From the NCBI GenBank assembly GCA_035508795.1, contig DATJMJ010000023.1:1-64000 (forward strand): a stretch of DNA of 64,000 nt, written 5' to 3'. Made by a program: the position numbers and the translations under genes. Shown here in pieces: positions 24,002 to 32,555 of this stretch. The DNA comes from DATJMJ01 sp035508795 (GTDB lineage Bacteria > Actinomycetota > Acidimicrobiia > Acidimicrobiales > Palsa-688). The notes beneath the pieces were generated by a model. The model worked only from the letters and a program-made list of their open reading frames with translations, did no database searches and was not told the DNA's origin. Position 1 is the first letter of the stretch; every line of letters begins with the position of its first letter.

Positions 24002-24631
24002 GTGCCCGTCAGCGCCAACATTTACCCCGTAGCCCTGGTCGTGTCCGGGCGATGCTGCCTGGTCGTGGGGGGTGGCCGCATCGCGGCACGCAAAGCCGCC
24101 GGCCTGTTGGCGTCGGGCGCCGAGGTCCATGTCGTCGCCAGGAACATCGGCCCCGAGATGAAGGCGCTCGAGGGCCTTGCGAGCGCGGAGGAACGGGCCT
24201 ACCGCCGCGGCGAGGCCGCCGCGTACTGGTTGGTTATGACGGCAACCGGCGACAAGGAGGTGGACCAGGCGGTCTTCGACGACGGCCAAGCCGCCAAGGT
24301 TTGGGTCAACTCGGCCGACGACCCCGAGCGGTGCTCCTTCGTCCTCCCCGCCGTGGCTCGCCAGGGCCCGGTAACGCTCGCCGTTTCCACCGCCGGCTAC
24401 AGCCCGGCGCTGGCGTCCTGGCTGAAGGAGCAGTTCGCCACACAAATCGGCCCCGAACTGGGAGAACTTGCCGAGATGCTCGCCGACGCACGCGCCGCCT
24501 TGAAAGCACAAGGCAGGAGCACAGAAGGTATTGACTGGCGCCCGGGCCTCAGTTGGGACATGCTCGACCTGATCCGCCAAGGACGCAGAGCCGAAGCAAA
24601 GGAGCGCCTCGAGGCGTGTCTGTTGCAATAG
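24002..24631 (+). CDS. precorrin-2 dehydrogenase / sirohydrochlorin ferrochelatase (siroheme synthase N-terminal domain)
   Basis: 209 aa from GTG 24002, 7 bp after rex. A Met8p/CysG-N type protein that oxidises precorrin-2 to sirohydrochlorin and may insert iron. NAD site CCLVVGGGRIAARKAAGLL near the N-terminus, VNSADDPERCSFVLPAV in the middle, and AVSTAGYSPALASWLKEQF as the dimer/active segment. The SAM methylase half of CysG is supplied instead by the CobA-HemD fusion 2.2 kb downstream. It overlaps hemA by 16 bp. Confidence 0.88.
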   Translation: MPVSANIYPVALVVSGRCCLVVGGGRIAARKAAGLLASGAEVHVVARNIGPEMKALEGLASAEERAYRRGEAAAYWLVMTATGDKEVDQAVFDDGQAAKVWVNSADDPERCSFVLPAVARQGPVTLAVSTAGYSPALASWLKEQFATQIGPELGELAEMLADARAALKAQGRSTEGIDWRPGLSWDMLDLIRQGRRAEAKERLEACLLQ

Positions 24632-25881
24632 TCGGGATCAATCACCGCACCGTGCCCCTCGAGGCGCTCGAGCCTCTCATCGTGGGGCAATCCGACCTGC
24701 CCAAAGCTCTCGCCGACCTTTCGTCGCGACCGCACCTGGACGAAGTCGTCGTGCTGTCCACGTGCATGCGCACCGAGGTATATGCGATGGTCAACCGGTT
24801 CCACGGTGCGATGGCTGACGTGCGCGAGTTCCTCGCGACCTGGAGCGGCAAGGCTCCCGAAGACTTTTCCGGCAACCTCTACTCCTACTTCGACGACGCC
24901 GCGATAGGCCACCTCTTCAGGGTTTCGTCGGGCCTCGACTCTGCCGCCCTGGGGGAACCGGAGGTGCTCGGTCAGGTCCGCAGAGCCGCCGAAGTAGCGC
25001 GCCGGGAGGGAGCGTCCGGCCCGGTGCTTGCAGGTGCCTTCAGGCACGCCCTCGAAGTCGGCAAGCGCGCCCGGACCGAGACCGCCATCGGCCGTGGTGC
25101 CACTTCGCTCGGCCACGCAGCAGCCCAACTCGCCGCCGGGGCGCTCGGCAGCCTCGCTGGCCGGCAGGCGCTCGTGCTGGGCGTGGGTGAGATCGGCCAG
25201 CAAGCGGCCCAGGCTTTTGCCCAGGCCGAAGGAGCCCCGGCGGTCCTGGTAGCCAACCGCACCAAGGCCCGCGCCGACCACGTCGCCGCCTTGGTCGGAG
25301 CCAGCGCTCTGCCATGGGACGCTGTGCCGCTCGCGCTGGGGTCAGCCGATGTCGTCGCCTGCTGCACCGCCGCCGAGGCCGCCGTGCTCGGCGCCAACAT
25401 CGAGCAAGTCGTCGAGGCCAGGCAAGGCAGGCCGTTGCTTCTCATCGATCTCGGAGTGCCGCGCAACGTCGACCCCTCGGTCGGCAGCCTCCCCGGGGCG
25501 ACACTGCTCGACATGGACGACATATCCGCTTTCGTCGCCGAACGCATGGACCAGCGCCGGGCGGAGATCCCCGCCGTCGAGCGGATCATTGCGGAGGAGC
25601 TCGACAGCTACGCAACCTCGGTCGCGGCACGTTCGGTCGCCCCGCTCGTGAGGGCCGTGCACGACAGGGCCGAAAAGATAAGGCAGGCGGAGCTGGCACG
25701 CTACGAAGCACGTTCGGGGCAACTAACGGCCGGACAACGAGAGGCCGTGGAGGTCATGACGAGCCGGCTGGTTGCCAAGATCCTGCACGACCCGACTGTC
25801 CGCCTGAAAGCTGCTGCCGGGACGGCGAGGGGTGACGGCCTGGCCGAGGCCGTCCGGGATCTTTTCGACCTGGAGCAGTAG
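24616..25881 (+). CDS. hemA: glutamyl-tRNA reductase
   Basis: 421 aa from GTG 24616, with AAAGGAG 11 nt upstream. First step of C5-pathway tetrapyrrole synthesis: reduction of glutamyl-tRNA to glutamate-1-semialdehyde. N-terminal domain GINHRTVPLEALE; catalytic Cys in LSTCMRTEVYA, where the usual Asn after Cys is Met; GLDSAALGEPEVLGQVR; NADPH domain LVLGVGEIGQQAA; LIDLGVPRNVDPSV; C-terminal dimerisation helix. It shares an operon with hemC, cobA-hemD, hemB and hemL. Confidence 0.95.
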   Translation: MSVAIVGINHRTVPLEALEPLIVGQSDLPKALADLSSRPHLDEVVVLSTCMRTEVYAMVNRFHGAMADVREFLATWSGKAPEDFSGNLYSYFDDAAIGHLFRVSSGLDSAALGEPEVLGQVRRAAEVARREGASGPVLAGAFRHALEVGKRARTETAIGRGATSLGHAAAQLAAGALGSLAGRQALVLGVGEIGQQAAQAFAQAEGAPAVLVANRTKARADHVAALVGASALPWDAVPLALGSADVVACCTAAEAAVLGANIEQVVEARQGRPLLLIDLGVPRNVDPSVGSLPGATLLDMDDISAFVAERMDQRRAEIPAVERIIAEELDSYATSVAARSVAPLVRAVHDRAEKIRQAELARYEARSGQLTAGQREAVEVMTSRLVAKILHDPTVRLKAAAGTARGDGLAEAVRDLFDLEQ

Positions 25882-25909
25882 GACCATTGGGCCCCAAGCC
25901 GTAGCACCG

Positions 25910-26827
25910 GTGCTTCGCCTCGCCACACGTGGGAGCGAGCTCGCGCTTTGGCAGGCCCGCAGGACGGCTTTCCTCCTCGAGCAGGCGCACGCCGGCTTGG
26001 AGATCCAGCTCGTGCGAGTTTCCACGACAGGCGACCGGCGAGCCGAGGTGCCCGTATGGGAAATGGGTGGCCAGGGCGTCTTCGTCCGCGAGGTGCAGGC
26101 CGAGGTCCGCTCGGGCAGGGCTGACGCCGCGGTCCATTCCGCCAAGGATCTCCAGCCGGTCCCGCCCGAAGGCCTTTGCCTGGCAGCCGTGCCCGAGCGG
26201 GCGGACCCGCGCGACGCCCTCGTCGGCGCAACGCTCGCGCAGCTCGGGCCCGGTTGCGTCGTCGCCACGGGAAGCGCCCGCCGGCGGGCCCAGCTCGCCC
26301 ACCTCGTCCCCGGCCTCGAGTTCCAAAGCCTGCGAGGCAACATCGCGACGCGCCTGTCGAAGGTCCCCGAAGGTGGCGCGATCGTCGTGGCGATGGCCGC
26401 CCTCGCGCGGCTCGGCCTCCAGCCGGGCCGGCTCCACGTCCTCAGCGCCGAGCAGGTGCTGCCACAGGTCGCCCAGGGCGCACTGGCCGTTGAGTGCCGC
26501 CAGGACGACCTGCGCACCCGTTCCCTCCTTGCGGCCATCGAAGACCCCGTGGCCCGGGCCGAGGTCGACGCAGAGCGCGCCTACCTGGCGAGCATCGGCG
26601 GGGGGTGCGAGCTCCCCGTAGCCGCCTACGCGACCACTCAACCAGACGGTGAGCTCTGCCTCGAAGGCCTCCTGGCAGCGCTCGACGGGAGCTCCATATC
26701 CCGCCACAAGACGTCCGGCCCGCCGGCCGGCGCCGCCGATCTCGGCCGCGAGTTAGCAAGGCTGGTACTGGCAGGCGGTGGGGAGTCTCTCTTGTCCGAC
26801 CTGGCCGGAATGCGCCGAAGTCGTTGA
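25910..26827 (+). CDS. hemC: porphobilinogen deaminase (hydroxymethylbilane synthase)
   Basis: 305 aa from GTG 25910; no ATG is available and this start places LRLATRGSELALWQA first, as in homologues. It polymerises four porphobilinogens on a dipyrromethane cofactor. Signatures: GDRRAEVPVWEMGGQGVFVREV, AVHSAKDLQP, ATGSARRRAQL, LRGNIATRLSKV, and the cofactor-binding Cys in SIGGGCELPVAAY. The stop overlaps the TTG start of the next gene. Confidence 0.93.
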   Translation: MLRLATRGSELALWQARRTAFLLEQAHAGLEIQLVRVSTTGDRRAEVPVWEMGGQGVFVREVQAEVRSGRADAAVHSAKDLQPVPPEGLCLAAVPERADPRDALVGATLAQLGPGCVVATGSARRRAQLAHLVPGLEFQSLRGNIATRLSKVPEGGAIVVAMAALARLGLQPGRLHVLSAEQVLPQVAQGALAVECRQDDLRTRSLLAAIEDPVARAEVDAERAYLASIGGGCELPVAAYATTQPDGELCLEGLLAALDGSSISRHKTSGPPAGAADLGRELARLVLAGGGESLLSDLAGMRRSR

Positions 26828-28320
26828 CGACCGGCACCGTCTACCTGGTGGGTGCCGGGCCGGGGGCCCCCGGGTTGCTGACGCTGCGGGGCGCGGAGGT
26901 CCTGGCCTCCGCCGACGTGGTCGTTCACGACCGGCTGACCGGCCCGGACCTCCTTTCCCTCGCCAAAGAGGGCGCCGAGCTCTTCGACGTCGGCAAGGAC
27001 CCCGACGACCGCGGCGACCAGGACGCCATCAACAAGCTCCTCGTCACCAACGCCCAGAAGGGCTTGCAGGTGGTGCGGCTGAAGGGAGGAGATCCGTTTG
27101 TGTTTGGCAGGGGTGGTGAAGAAGCCCTCGCGCTCCTGGCCGCCGGGGTGCCGTTCGAAGTCGTCCCGGGCGTGACCTCGGCGATCGCGGCGCCGGCGTA
27201 CGCCGGCGTCCCGGTCACCCATCGCGGCCTGGTCACTTCGTTCACGGTCGTTGCAGGTCACTCGAGGTCTGTCGACGCCGCTGCCGGGGACGGGGGCACA
27301 AACTGGGAAGCGCTCGCAGCCGCCGGGGGGACGATCGTGGTCCTGATGGGCGCCGCCCACCGGGCCAAGATCGCCGACCGGTTGATGCGCGGGGGGCTGC
27401 CTCCTACGACCCCGGTGCTGGCGGTCGAGCGGGGCACCTGGCCCGAGCAGTCGCAAGTCCGCACGACACTGGCCGGGATGGCGGAGGCGGAGATGGCCGC
27501 CCCGGTGACCATCGTCATAGGCGAGGTCGCCGCCCTCGGGCTCGTGCCGGCCCGGGACCTGCCGCTGTCGGGCCGGACGGTCGTACTGACAAGGGCGGTG
27601 CACCAGGCCGCCTCGCTCTCGGGCCGTCTCAGGCAGCTGGGCGCCCGGGTGCTCGAGGTGCCGGTGATCGAAATAGTCCCGCCAGCCGACGGGGGCGACG
27701 CCCTGGCGGCGGCCGCAGGCCGGCTGGGGCAGGGAGCGTACGACTGGGTGGTGCTCACCTCGGCCAACGCGGTCGGCAAGCTGTTCGACCTCGTGCCGGA
27801 CACGCGTGCGCTGCGGTCTACTTCGGTGGCGGCGGTCGGGCCGGCGACGGCCGAGTCCCTGCTCCGCTACCGGGTTGTCGCCGACCTGGTCCCGGCCCAG
27901 GCCACAGCCGAGGGGCTGCTGGCAGAGCTCCCTCAGCCGGGCCCGGCGGGCGGGCCCCCCCGTGCCCTCCTGCCTCAGGCCGCGGGAGCCCGCGAGGAGC
28001 TGCAGCGGGGCATGGAACGGCTCGGCTGGGCCGTCGACGCCGTCGAGGCCTACCGGACCGTGCCGCGGCCCGTGAGCGCAGCCCTGCTCCGGGGCGCCGC
28101 CTCCGCCGACGCAATATGTTTCGCATCTCCCTCCGCTGTCGACAGCTACCTCGACCAGGCGGAGGCGGCCGGCGCGAAACCTCGCGGTTTGGCCGTGTGC
28201 ATCGGCCCCGTGACAGCCGCCGCCGCCCGGAGGCGCGGCCTGCGAGCCGGCGGGCAGGCGAGCGAGCACACTGCCGACGGGCTCGTCAGCACGGTCCTCG
28301 CGCTGCTGGGACCGGGGTAG
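26824..28320 (+). CDS. cobA-hemD: fused uroporphyrinogen-III C-methyltransferase / uroporphyrinogen-III synthase
   Basis: 498 aa bifunctional protein. Residues about 1-240 are a CobA/SUMT SAM methylase: VYLVGAGPGAPGLLTLRGAE, VHDRL, RLKGGDPFVFGRGGEE, VPGVTSAIAAPAYAGVPVTHR. Residues about 245-498 are HemD: RTVVLTRAVHQAASLSGRL, VVLTSANAVGKLF, and CFASPSAVDSYL with a terminal helix. The fusion closes linear hydroxymethylbilane to uro'gen III and methylates part of it towards siroheme/cobalamin, matching the precorrin-2 dehydrogenase upstream. Start TTG 26824 overlaps the hemC stop. This fusion is common in actinobacteria. Confidence 0.93.
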   Translation: MTTGTVYLVGAGPGAPGLLTLRGAEVLASADVVVHDRLTGPDLLSLAKEGAELFDVGKDPDDRGDQDAINKLLVTNAQKGLQVVRLKGGDPFVFGRGGEEALALLAAGVPFEVVPGVTSAIAAPAYAGVPVTHRGLVTSFTVVAGHSRSVDAAAGDGGTNWEALAAAGGTIVVLMGAAHRAKIADRLMRGGLPPTTPVLAVERGTWPEQSQVRTTLAGMAEAEMAAPVTIVIGEVAALGLVPARDLPLSGRTVVLTRAVHQAASLSGRLRQLGARVLEVPVIEIVPPADGGDALAAAAGRLGQGAYDWVVLTSANAVGKLFDLVPDTRALRSTSVAAVGPATAESLLRYRVVADLVPAQATAEGLLAELPQPGPAGGPPRALLPQAAGAREELQRGMERLGWAVDAVEAYRTVPRPVSAALLRGAASADAICFASPSAVDSYLDQAEAAGAKPRGLAVCIGPVTAAAARRRGLRAGGQASEHTADGLVSTVLALLGPG

Positions 28321-28330
28321 CCTGGCGCCG

Positions 28331-29314
28331 ATGGCGTTCCCGCAGACCCGCATGCGCAGGCTCCGGCGCACTCCGGTCCTGAGGGAAATGCTCGCCGAGA
28401 CCTCCCTTTCGGTCAAGGACCTCGTGGCACCGGCCTTCGTCCGCGAAGGGATATCTTCACCGGCGCCGATCTCGTCGTTACCTGGAGTTGCCCAGCACAC
28501 GACCGAGTCGCTCGTGAAGGAAGCCCGGCGCCTGGCAGGGCTCGGCATCCCGGCGCTCGTCCTGTTCGGGGTCCCCGCTACCAAGGATGCTGAGGGCTCG
28601 GAGGCCTGGTCGCCGGAGGGGATCGTGCAGGTGGCGCTGGGCTCGCTACGCGACGAGCTCGGGGGGCAAATGCTCCTCGTCGCCGACCTGTGCCTCGACG
28701 AGTACACCGACCACGGGCACTGCGGTGCCCTCGACGCCCGGGGCGACGTCGACAACGACGCAACGCTCGCCCTCTACTGCCGTGTCGCGCTCGCGCAGGC
28801 CAAAGCAGGCGCCGACATGGTTGCCCCCTCGGGGATGATGGACGGCCAGGTGGCGGCGATCAGGCAGGCGCTCGATGGCGGGGGGTACGAGCACGTGGGC
28901 ATACTCGCCTACGCGGCCAAGTTCGCGTCCGCGCTTTACGGCCCCTTCCGGGAGGCGGTGGACGTGACGATCGCCGGCGGGGGCGACCGCCGTTCGTACC
29001 AGCAAGACCCCCGCAACCTTCGCGAGGCCTTGCGGGAAGTCGAGCTCGACGTAGCAGAAGGCGCCGACATCGTCATGGTAAAGCCGGCCCTCAGCTACCT
29101 CGACGTGATCGCGGCCGTCCGCCGAGCGGTCCGGGTGCCGGTCGCCGCTTACCACGTGAGCGGTGAGTACTCCATGGTCAAGGCTGCGGCCGAACGGGGC
29201 TGGATCGACGGGACCGCCGTCGCCCTCGAGCAGTTGAGCGCAATCAAAAGGGCCGGGGCGGACATCATCCTCACCTACTTCGCCGGCGAGATCGCCGAAC
29301 TGCTCACCAGTTAG
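28331..29314 (+). CDS. hemB: porphobilinogen synthase (delta-aminolevulinic acid dehydratase)
   Basis: 327 aa. Condenses two 5-aminolevulinates to porphobilinogen. Schiff-base lysines are Lys197 (AYAAKFASALYGPFR) and Lys251 (MVKPALSYLD). The metal loop reads Cys121-Leu-Asp123 ... Cys131 (DLCLDEYTDHGHCG): two of the three zinc cysteines remain and the middle one is Asp, intermediate between zinc and magnesium types. It starts 10 bp after cobA-hemD. Confidence 0.95.
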   Translation: MAFPQTRMRRLRRTPVLREMLAETSLSVKDLVAPAFVREGISSPAPISSLPGVAQHTTESLVKEARRLAGLGIPALVLFGVPATKDAEGSEAWSPEGIVQVALGSLRDELGGQMLLVADLCLDEYTDHGHCGALDARGDVDNDATLALYCRVALAQAKAGADMVAPSGMMDGQVAAIRQALDGGGYEHVGILAYAAKFASALYGPFREAVDVTIAGGGDRRSYQQDPRNLREALREVELDVAEGADIVMVKPALSYLDVIAAVRRAVRVPVAAYHVSGEYSMVKAAAERGWIDGTAVALEQLSAIKRAGADIILTYFAGEIAELLTS

Positions 29315-29353
29315 TGGTGGTCCTGACCGTGCTTGCGGGCACCGAGGCCGGCT

Positions 29354-30631
29354 ATGGGGGTTGACGCGCCCGGCAACGAGGGCTGGTGGCAGAGGGCGCT
29401 CCGCGTGACCCCGGGCGGGGTCAATTCTCCTGTAAGAGCCTTCAAGGCCGTTGGAGGGTCACCATATTTCGTGACGCGGGGCCTCGGCGCCTACGTATGG
29501 GACGCCGACGGCACCCGCTATACCGACTACGTCCAGTCCTACGGGGCTTCCATCCTCGGCCACGCTCACCCCAAGGTCGTCGAAGCCATCGGGGCGGCCG
29601 CACGCCTCGGCACCACTTTCGGGGCGCCGACCCCGGGGGAGGTGCTGCTGGCGGAGGAAATCTGCTCGCGGGTGCAGGGGTGCCAACAGGTGCGCTTCGT
29701 GAGCAGCGGCACCGAGGCTGCCATGTCGGCCGTGCGCCTGGCGAGAGGCGCGACGGGCCGCGAACGCATCGTCGTGTTCGCCGGCTGCTACAACGGCCAC
29801 AGCGACGGCTTGCTCGCGGCGGGTGGGAGCGGGGTCGCGACGCTCGGCCTGCCGGCAACCGCAGGCGTGACGCGCGGTGCCGTCGCCGCCACAATCGTTG
29901 CTCCCTACAACACCGTCCCCGAGATCGGCAGGGACGTCGCCGCCGTGATCGTCGAGCCGATCGCAGCAAATATGGGCCTCGTACCCCCGCTACCGGGGTT
30001 CCTCGAGGGCTTGCGAGCCGCCTGCACCCGCGCCGGGGCGCTCCTCATCTTCGACGAGGTCATCACGGGTTTCCGGGTGGGCCGCGGGGGCGCTTCGGGC
30101 ACGACCGGCGTCACACCGGACCTGTGGTGCTTCGGCAAGGTTGCCGGCGGCGGGCTGCCGCTCGCAGCGTTCGGCGGGCGCCGGGAGGTCATGGAGCAGC
30201 TCGCTCCCGGAGGGCCGGTGTACCAGGCCGGGACACTGTCGGGGAACCCCGTCGCTACCGCCGCCGGGATGGCCGTACTTTCCCTGCTCGACGACGCCGC
30301 GTACACCGAGCTGGCGGCTTACACGGGACGCCTTGCTGCCGGCATCGCCGCCGTGGCCGCCGAAGCCGGCCTCGCGCTCAACGTGCCGGTCGCCGGGCCT
30401 CTGATCGGGATTTTCTTCGGCACGGGGCCGGTGAGTGAGTACGAGGGAGCCAAAACATCCGCCGCCACGGGCCTCTACCCGCCGATGATGCACGGGCTCC
30501 TCCAGCGTGGGGTCGCCATCGCGCCCGGGCCGTACGAGGTGCTGTTCCCGAGCCTGGCGCACACGCCAGGCGACCTCGACGCGACGGTCACGGCCTTTGC
30601 GGAAGTCGCCGAAGCGCTAGCCGCTCGCTAG
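29354..30631 (+). CDS. hemL: glutamate-1-semialdehyde 2,1-aminomutase
   Basis: 425 aa from ATG 29354 (GAGG 7 nt upstream; TTG 29333 is a longer, weaker alternative). PLP enzyme that makes 5-aminolevulinate. N-terminal TPGGVNSPVRAFKAVGG, GHAHPKVV, SSGTEAAMSAVRLAR, IFDEVITGFRVG and the PLP lysine in CFGKVAGGGLPLAAFGG are diagnostic for HemL over other class-III transaminases. Last gene of the heme operon; convergent with the flavoprotein gene. Confidence 0.94.
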   Translation: MGVDAPGNEGWWQRALRVTPGGVNSPVRAFKAVGGSPYFVTRGLGAYVWDADGTRYTDYVQSYGASILGHAHPKVVEAIGAAARLGTTFGAPTPGEVLLAEEICSRVQGCQQVRFVSSGTEAAMSAVRLARGATGRERIVVFAGCYNGHSDGLLAAGGSGVATLGLPATAGVTRGAVAATIVAPYNTVPEIGRDVAAVIVEPIAANMGLVPPLPGFLEGLRAACTRAGALLIFDEVITGFRVGRGGASGTTGVTPDLWCFGKVAGGGLPLAAFGGRREVMEQLAPGGPVYQAGTLSGNPVATAAGMAVLSLLDDAAYTELAAYTGRLAAGIAAVAAEAGLALNVPVAGPLIGIFFGTGPVSEYEGAKTSAATGLYPPMMHGLLQRGVAIAPGPYEVLFPSLAHTPGDLDATVTAFAEVAEALAAR

Positions 30632-30640
30632 GGCACGCTT

Positions 30641-31894
30641 TCAGCTTGAAGGCCGCTTCACCTTGGCAATGCCGGTCAGCAGCTTGTAACTCGCTTCGGC
30701 GGGCCCGAGCTCGTCCGCCCGGAGCATGTTCGACATGATCCGCAGGAGCCATTCCATTACCGCCCGGCTGTGCATCCCGCCGGCCACGCTCGCACGCATG
30801 ACGTTGGGCCGGCTGACCGCCCGGACGAACGCCCGTCCGATCCGGTAGTACGTCCCGTAGTGGGCTTGAAGCGTCTCCTCGTAGCCCGCAAGGGCACCCG
30901 GGTCGCCGTTGGTCAGCGCGTCGTGCAGGACCCCCGCAGCAAGCCGCCCGGTTTCGTAACCGTACGCGATCCCCTCCCCGTTGAAGGGGTTGATCATGCC
31001 GCTCGCGTCCCCGATGACGAGGTGGGACGGCCCCCAACGGGGGCCGACTGCGAGGCCCATCGGCAGGCGCCCGCCCGTGGGAGGGCAGAGGCCGTTGTCG
31101 GCCCTCACCCCCCAGGACCGCGGCAACATCTTGCAGAAGGCGTCGAGCATCTGGGTGGTGTTGACGCCCTTCCAGATGCTGCCGGTCGACAGGATGCCCA
31201 CCCCGACGTTGACCCTCCCGTCGCCGAGAGGGAACACCCAGCCGTAACCCGGCATGTTCTTCCCGGTCTCGTCCTCGAGGTCGAGCCACGAGTCGATCCA
31301 CGGCTCGGCGTGGCGCGGGGACGCCCAGTAGCCACGGAGCGCCATCCCCTGGGGGTACGAGCGTGCGCGCTGGTTGCCGATCGCCCACCCGAAGCGGGAG
31401 TTGGCCCCCTCGGCGATCACGACATAACGCGCCCTCACCTCACCGGTATGGCCGTCGTCGCCCTTGGCAACGAGCCGCGCGCCCCGGACGGAGGTGCCTT
31501 CCAGCAACGGCTCGGCCGCCTCGGTGTGCTCCCAGATGGCGGCGCCTGCCTTTGCGGCGTTGTGGGCCACGACAGCGTCGAGCTCCTTGCGGGTGACGAC
31601 GTAACCGTAGGGAGGCAGCCCTTCGACGGCTGGCCAGGGCAGCTCGAGGCTGCGGCCAAAACCGTGCGCCCGCAGGCCGGCGAAGCGGTGCCAACCGAGC
31701 ATCTCGTCGCCAAGGCCCATGTCTTGCAGCTGGCGGACCGAACGGGGAGTGAGGCCGTCGCCACACGTCTTTTCCCTGGGGAAGGACTTGCGCTCGACCA
31801 CGACCACGTCGTGGCCTTCCCTGGCCAGCCAGTAGGCGCACGAGGAACCCGACGGGCCCGCGCCAATTACCAGCACCTCACAGTTGCCGTTCAT
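30641..31894 (-). CDS. geranylgeranyl-reductase family FAD-dependent oxidoreductase (menaquinone reductase-like)
   Basis: 417 aa. FAD-binding GAGPSGSSCAYWLAREG at the N-terminus, ERKSFPREKTCGDGLTPRSV (typical GGR family CGDG motif), and VIGDASGMINPFNGEGIAYGYETGRLAA in the C-terminal half. In mycobacteria the homologue MenJ saturates one isoprene unit of menaquinone. In many actinobacteria a gene of this family is divergent from nuoA, as here (118 bp gap). It likely tunes the quinone used by complex I; the assignment to menaquinone is inference. Confidence 0.85.
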   Translation of the reverse strand: MNGNCEVLVIGAGPSGSSCAYWLAREGHDVVVVERKSFPREKTCGDGLTPRSVRQLQDMGLGDEMLGWHRFAGLRAHGFGRSLELPWPAVEGLPPYGYVVTRKELDAVVAHNAAKAGAAIWEHTEAAEPLLEGTSVRGARLVAKGDDGHTGEVRARYVVIAEGANSRFGWAIGNQRARSYPQGMALRGYWASPRHAEPWIDSWLDLEDETGKNMPGYGWVFPLGDGRVNVGVGILSTGSIWKGVNTTQMLDAFCKMLPRSWGVRADNGLCPPTGGRLPMGLAVGPRWGPSHLVIGDASGMINPFNGEGIAYGYETGRLAAGVLHDALTNGDPGALAGYEETLQAHYGTYYRIGRAFVRAVSRPNVMRASVAGGMHSRAVMEWLLRIMSNMLRADELGPAEASYKLLTGIAKVKRPSS

Positions 31895-31957
31895 CTGCCT
31901 CCTGGCCGGCCGGCGGGCCGCAGCTGGTTGGGGCTCGGCTCGAGCCGCAATGCTACT

Positions 31958-31979
31958 CAGATATGTCCCAGATATGTGG
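31958..31979. promoter_or_regulatory. tandem direct repeat in the divergent flavoprotein/nuoA promoter gap
   Basis: Two adjacent 11-mers, CAGATATGTCC and CAGATATGTGG, share their first nine bases. They stand out as AT-containing sequence in GC-rich surroundings, 33 bp upstream of the nuoA ATG. They could be a regulator half-site pair or overlap the -10 region. No Rex-type TTGTGA-n-TCACAA site is seen in this gap. Confidence 0.4.
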
Positions 31980-32012
31980 CGAACAGCACCCTGGCGCTAG
32001 CCTGGCACGCCG

Positions 32013-32555
32013 ATGGACCAGTACCTGCCCATCCTGCTACTGATGGTGCTCTCCCTGCTGTTCGCAGGGGGCGCCTTCACAACCTCGAAGATGCTCGGGC
32101 CAGGCGGCCGGCTCAACCCGGCCAAAGCCGGGCCCTACGAGTCGGGCATCGCTCCCCGCCGGCAACCGGCAACACGCTTCCCGGTCCGGTTTTACCTGGT
32201 TGCGATGATCTTCATCATCTTCGACATCGAGATCGTCTTCCTCTACCCGTTCGCGGTCGTCTTCCAGCAACTGGCACTCTTCGGCTTCATCGAGATGGCC
32301 TCGTTCGCGGTCGTCGTTTTCATAGCGTTCTCGTACCTGATATCCGAGGGTGCTCTCGACTGGGGCCCGGCCAAGCGGCTCGGCAGCCGGAGCGGGGCAC
32401 CTGTCCCGCGCACCGTCACTTCGACCGTACGGCGGGTGGCTCGGCCAGGTGTGCCAGCCCCGGCGAGGCCGACTGCGGGGAGCCCGGCCGGTGGTGCGGG
32501 TAAACCTCGCCAGGCGGTGGGGGCTGCAACCGGTCCGCAGGCGGGGGAGGACTGA
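32013..32555 (+). CDS. nuoA: NADH-quinone oxidoreductase subunit A
   Basis: 180 aa, about 60 longer than usual. Membrane-arm subunit with three TM helices: an N-terminal helix, then the family block YESGIAPRRQPATRFPVRFYLVAMIFIIFDIEIVFLYPFAV, then a third helix ending near residue 115. A Pro/Ala/Arg-rich, probably disordered tail follows. First gene of the 14-gene nuo operon; nuoB starts within its TGA (TGATG). Confidence 0.95.
   Translation: MDQYLPILLLMVLSLLFAGGAFTTSKMLGPGGRLNPAKAGPYESGIAPRRQPATRFPVRFYLVAMIFIIFDIEIVFLYPFAVVFQQLALFGFIEMASFAVVVFIAFSYLISEGALDWGPAKRLGSRSGAPVPRTVTSTVRRVARPGVPAPARPTAGSPAGGAGKPRQAVGAATGPQAGED

Noticed and set aside
26638..28755. 705-codon open frame antisense to hemC-cobA-hemD-hemB
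   Set aside because: Spans several real genes and shows no recognisable fold; typical high-GC antisense frame.
31895..32012. Rex operator upstream of nuoA
   Set aside because: No TTGTGA-n-TCACAA-like sequence in the gap.
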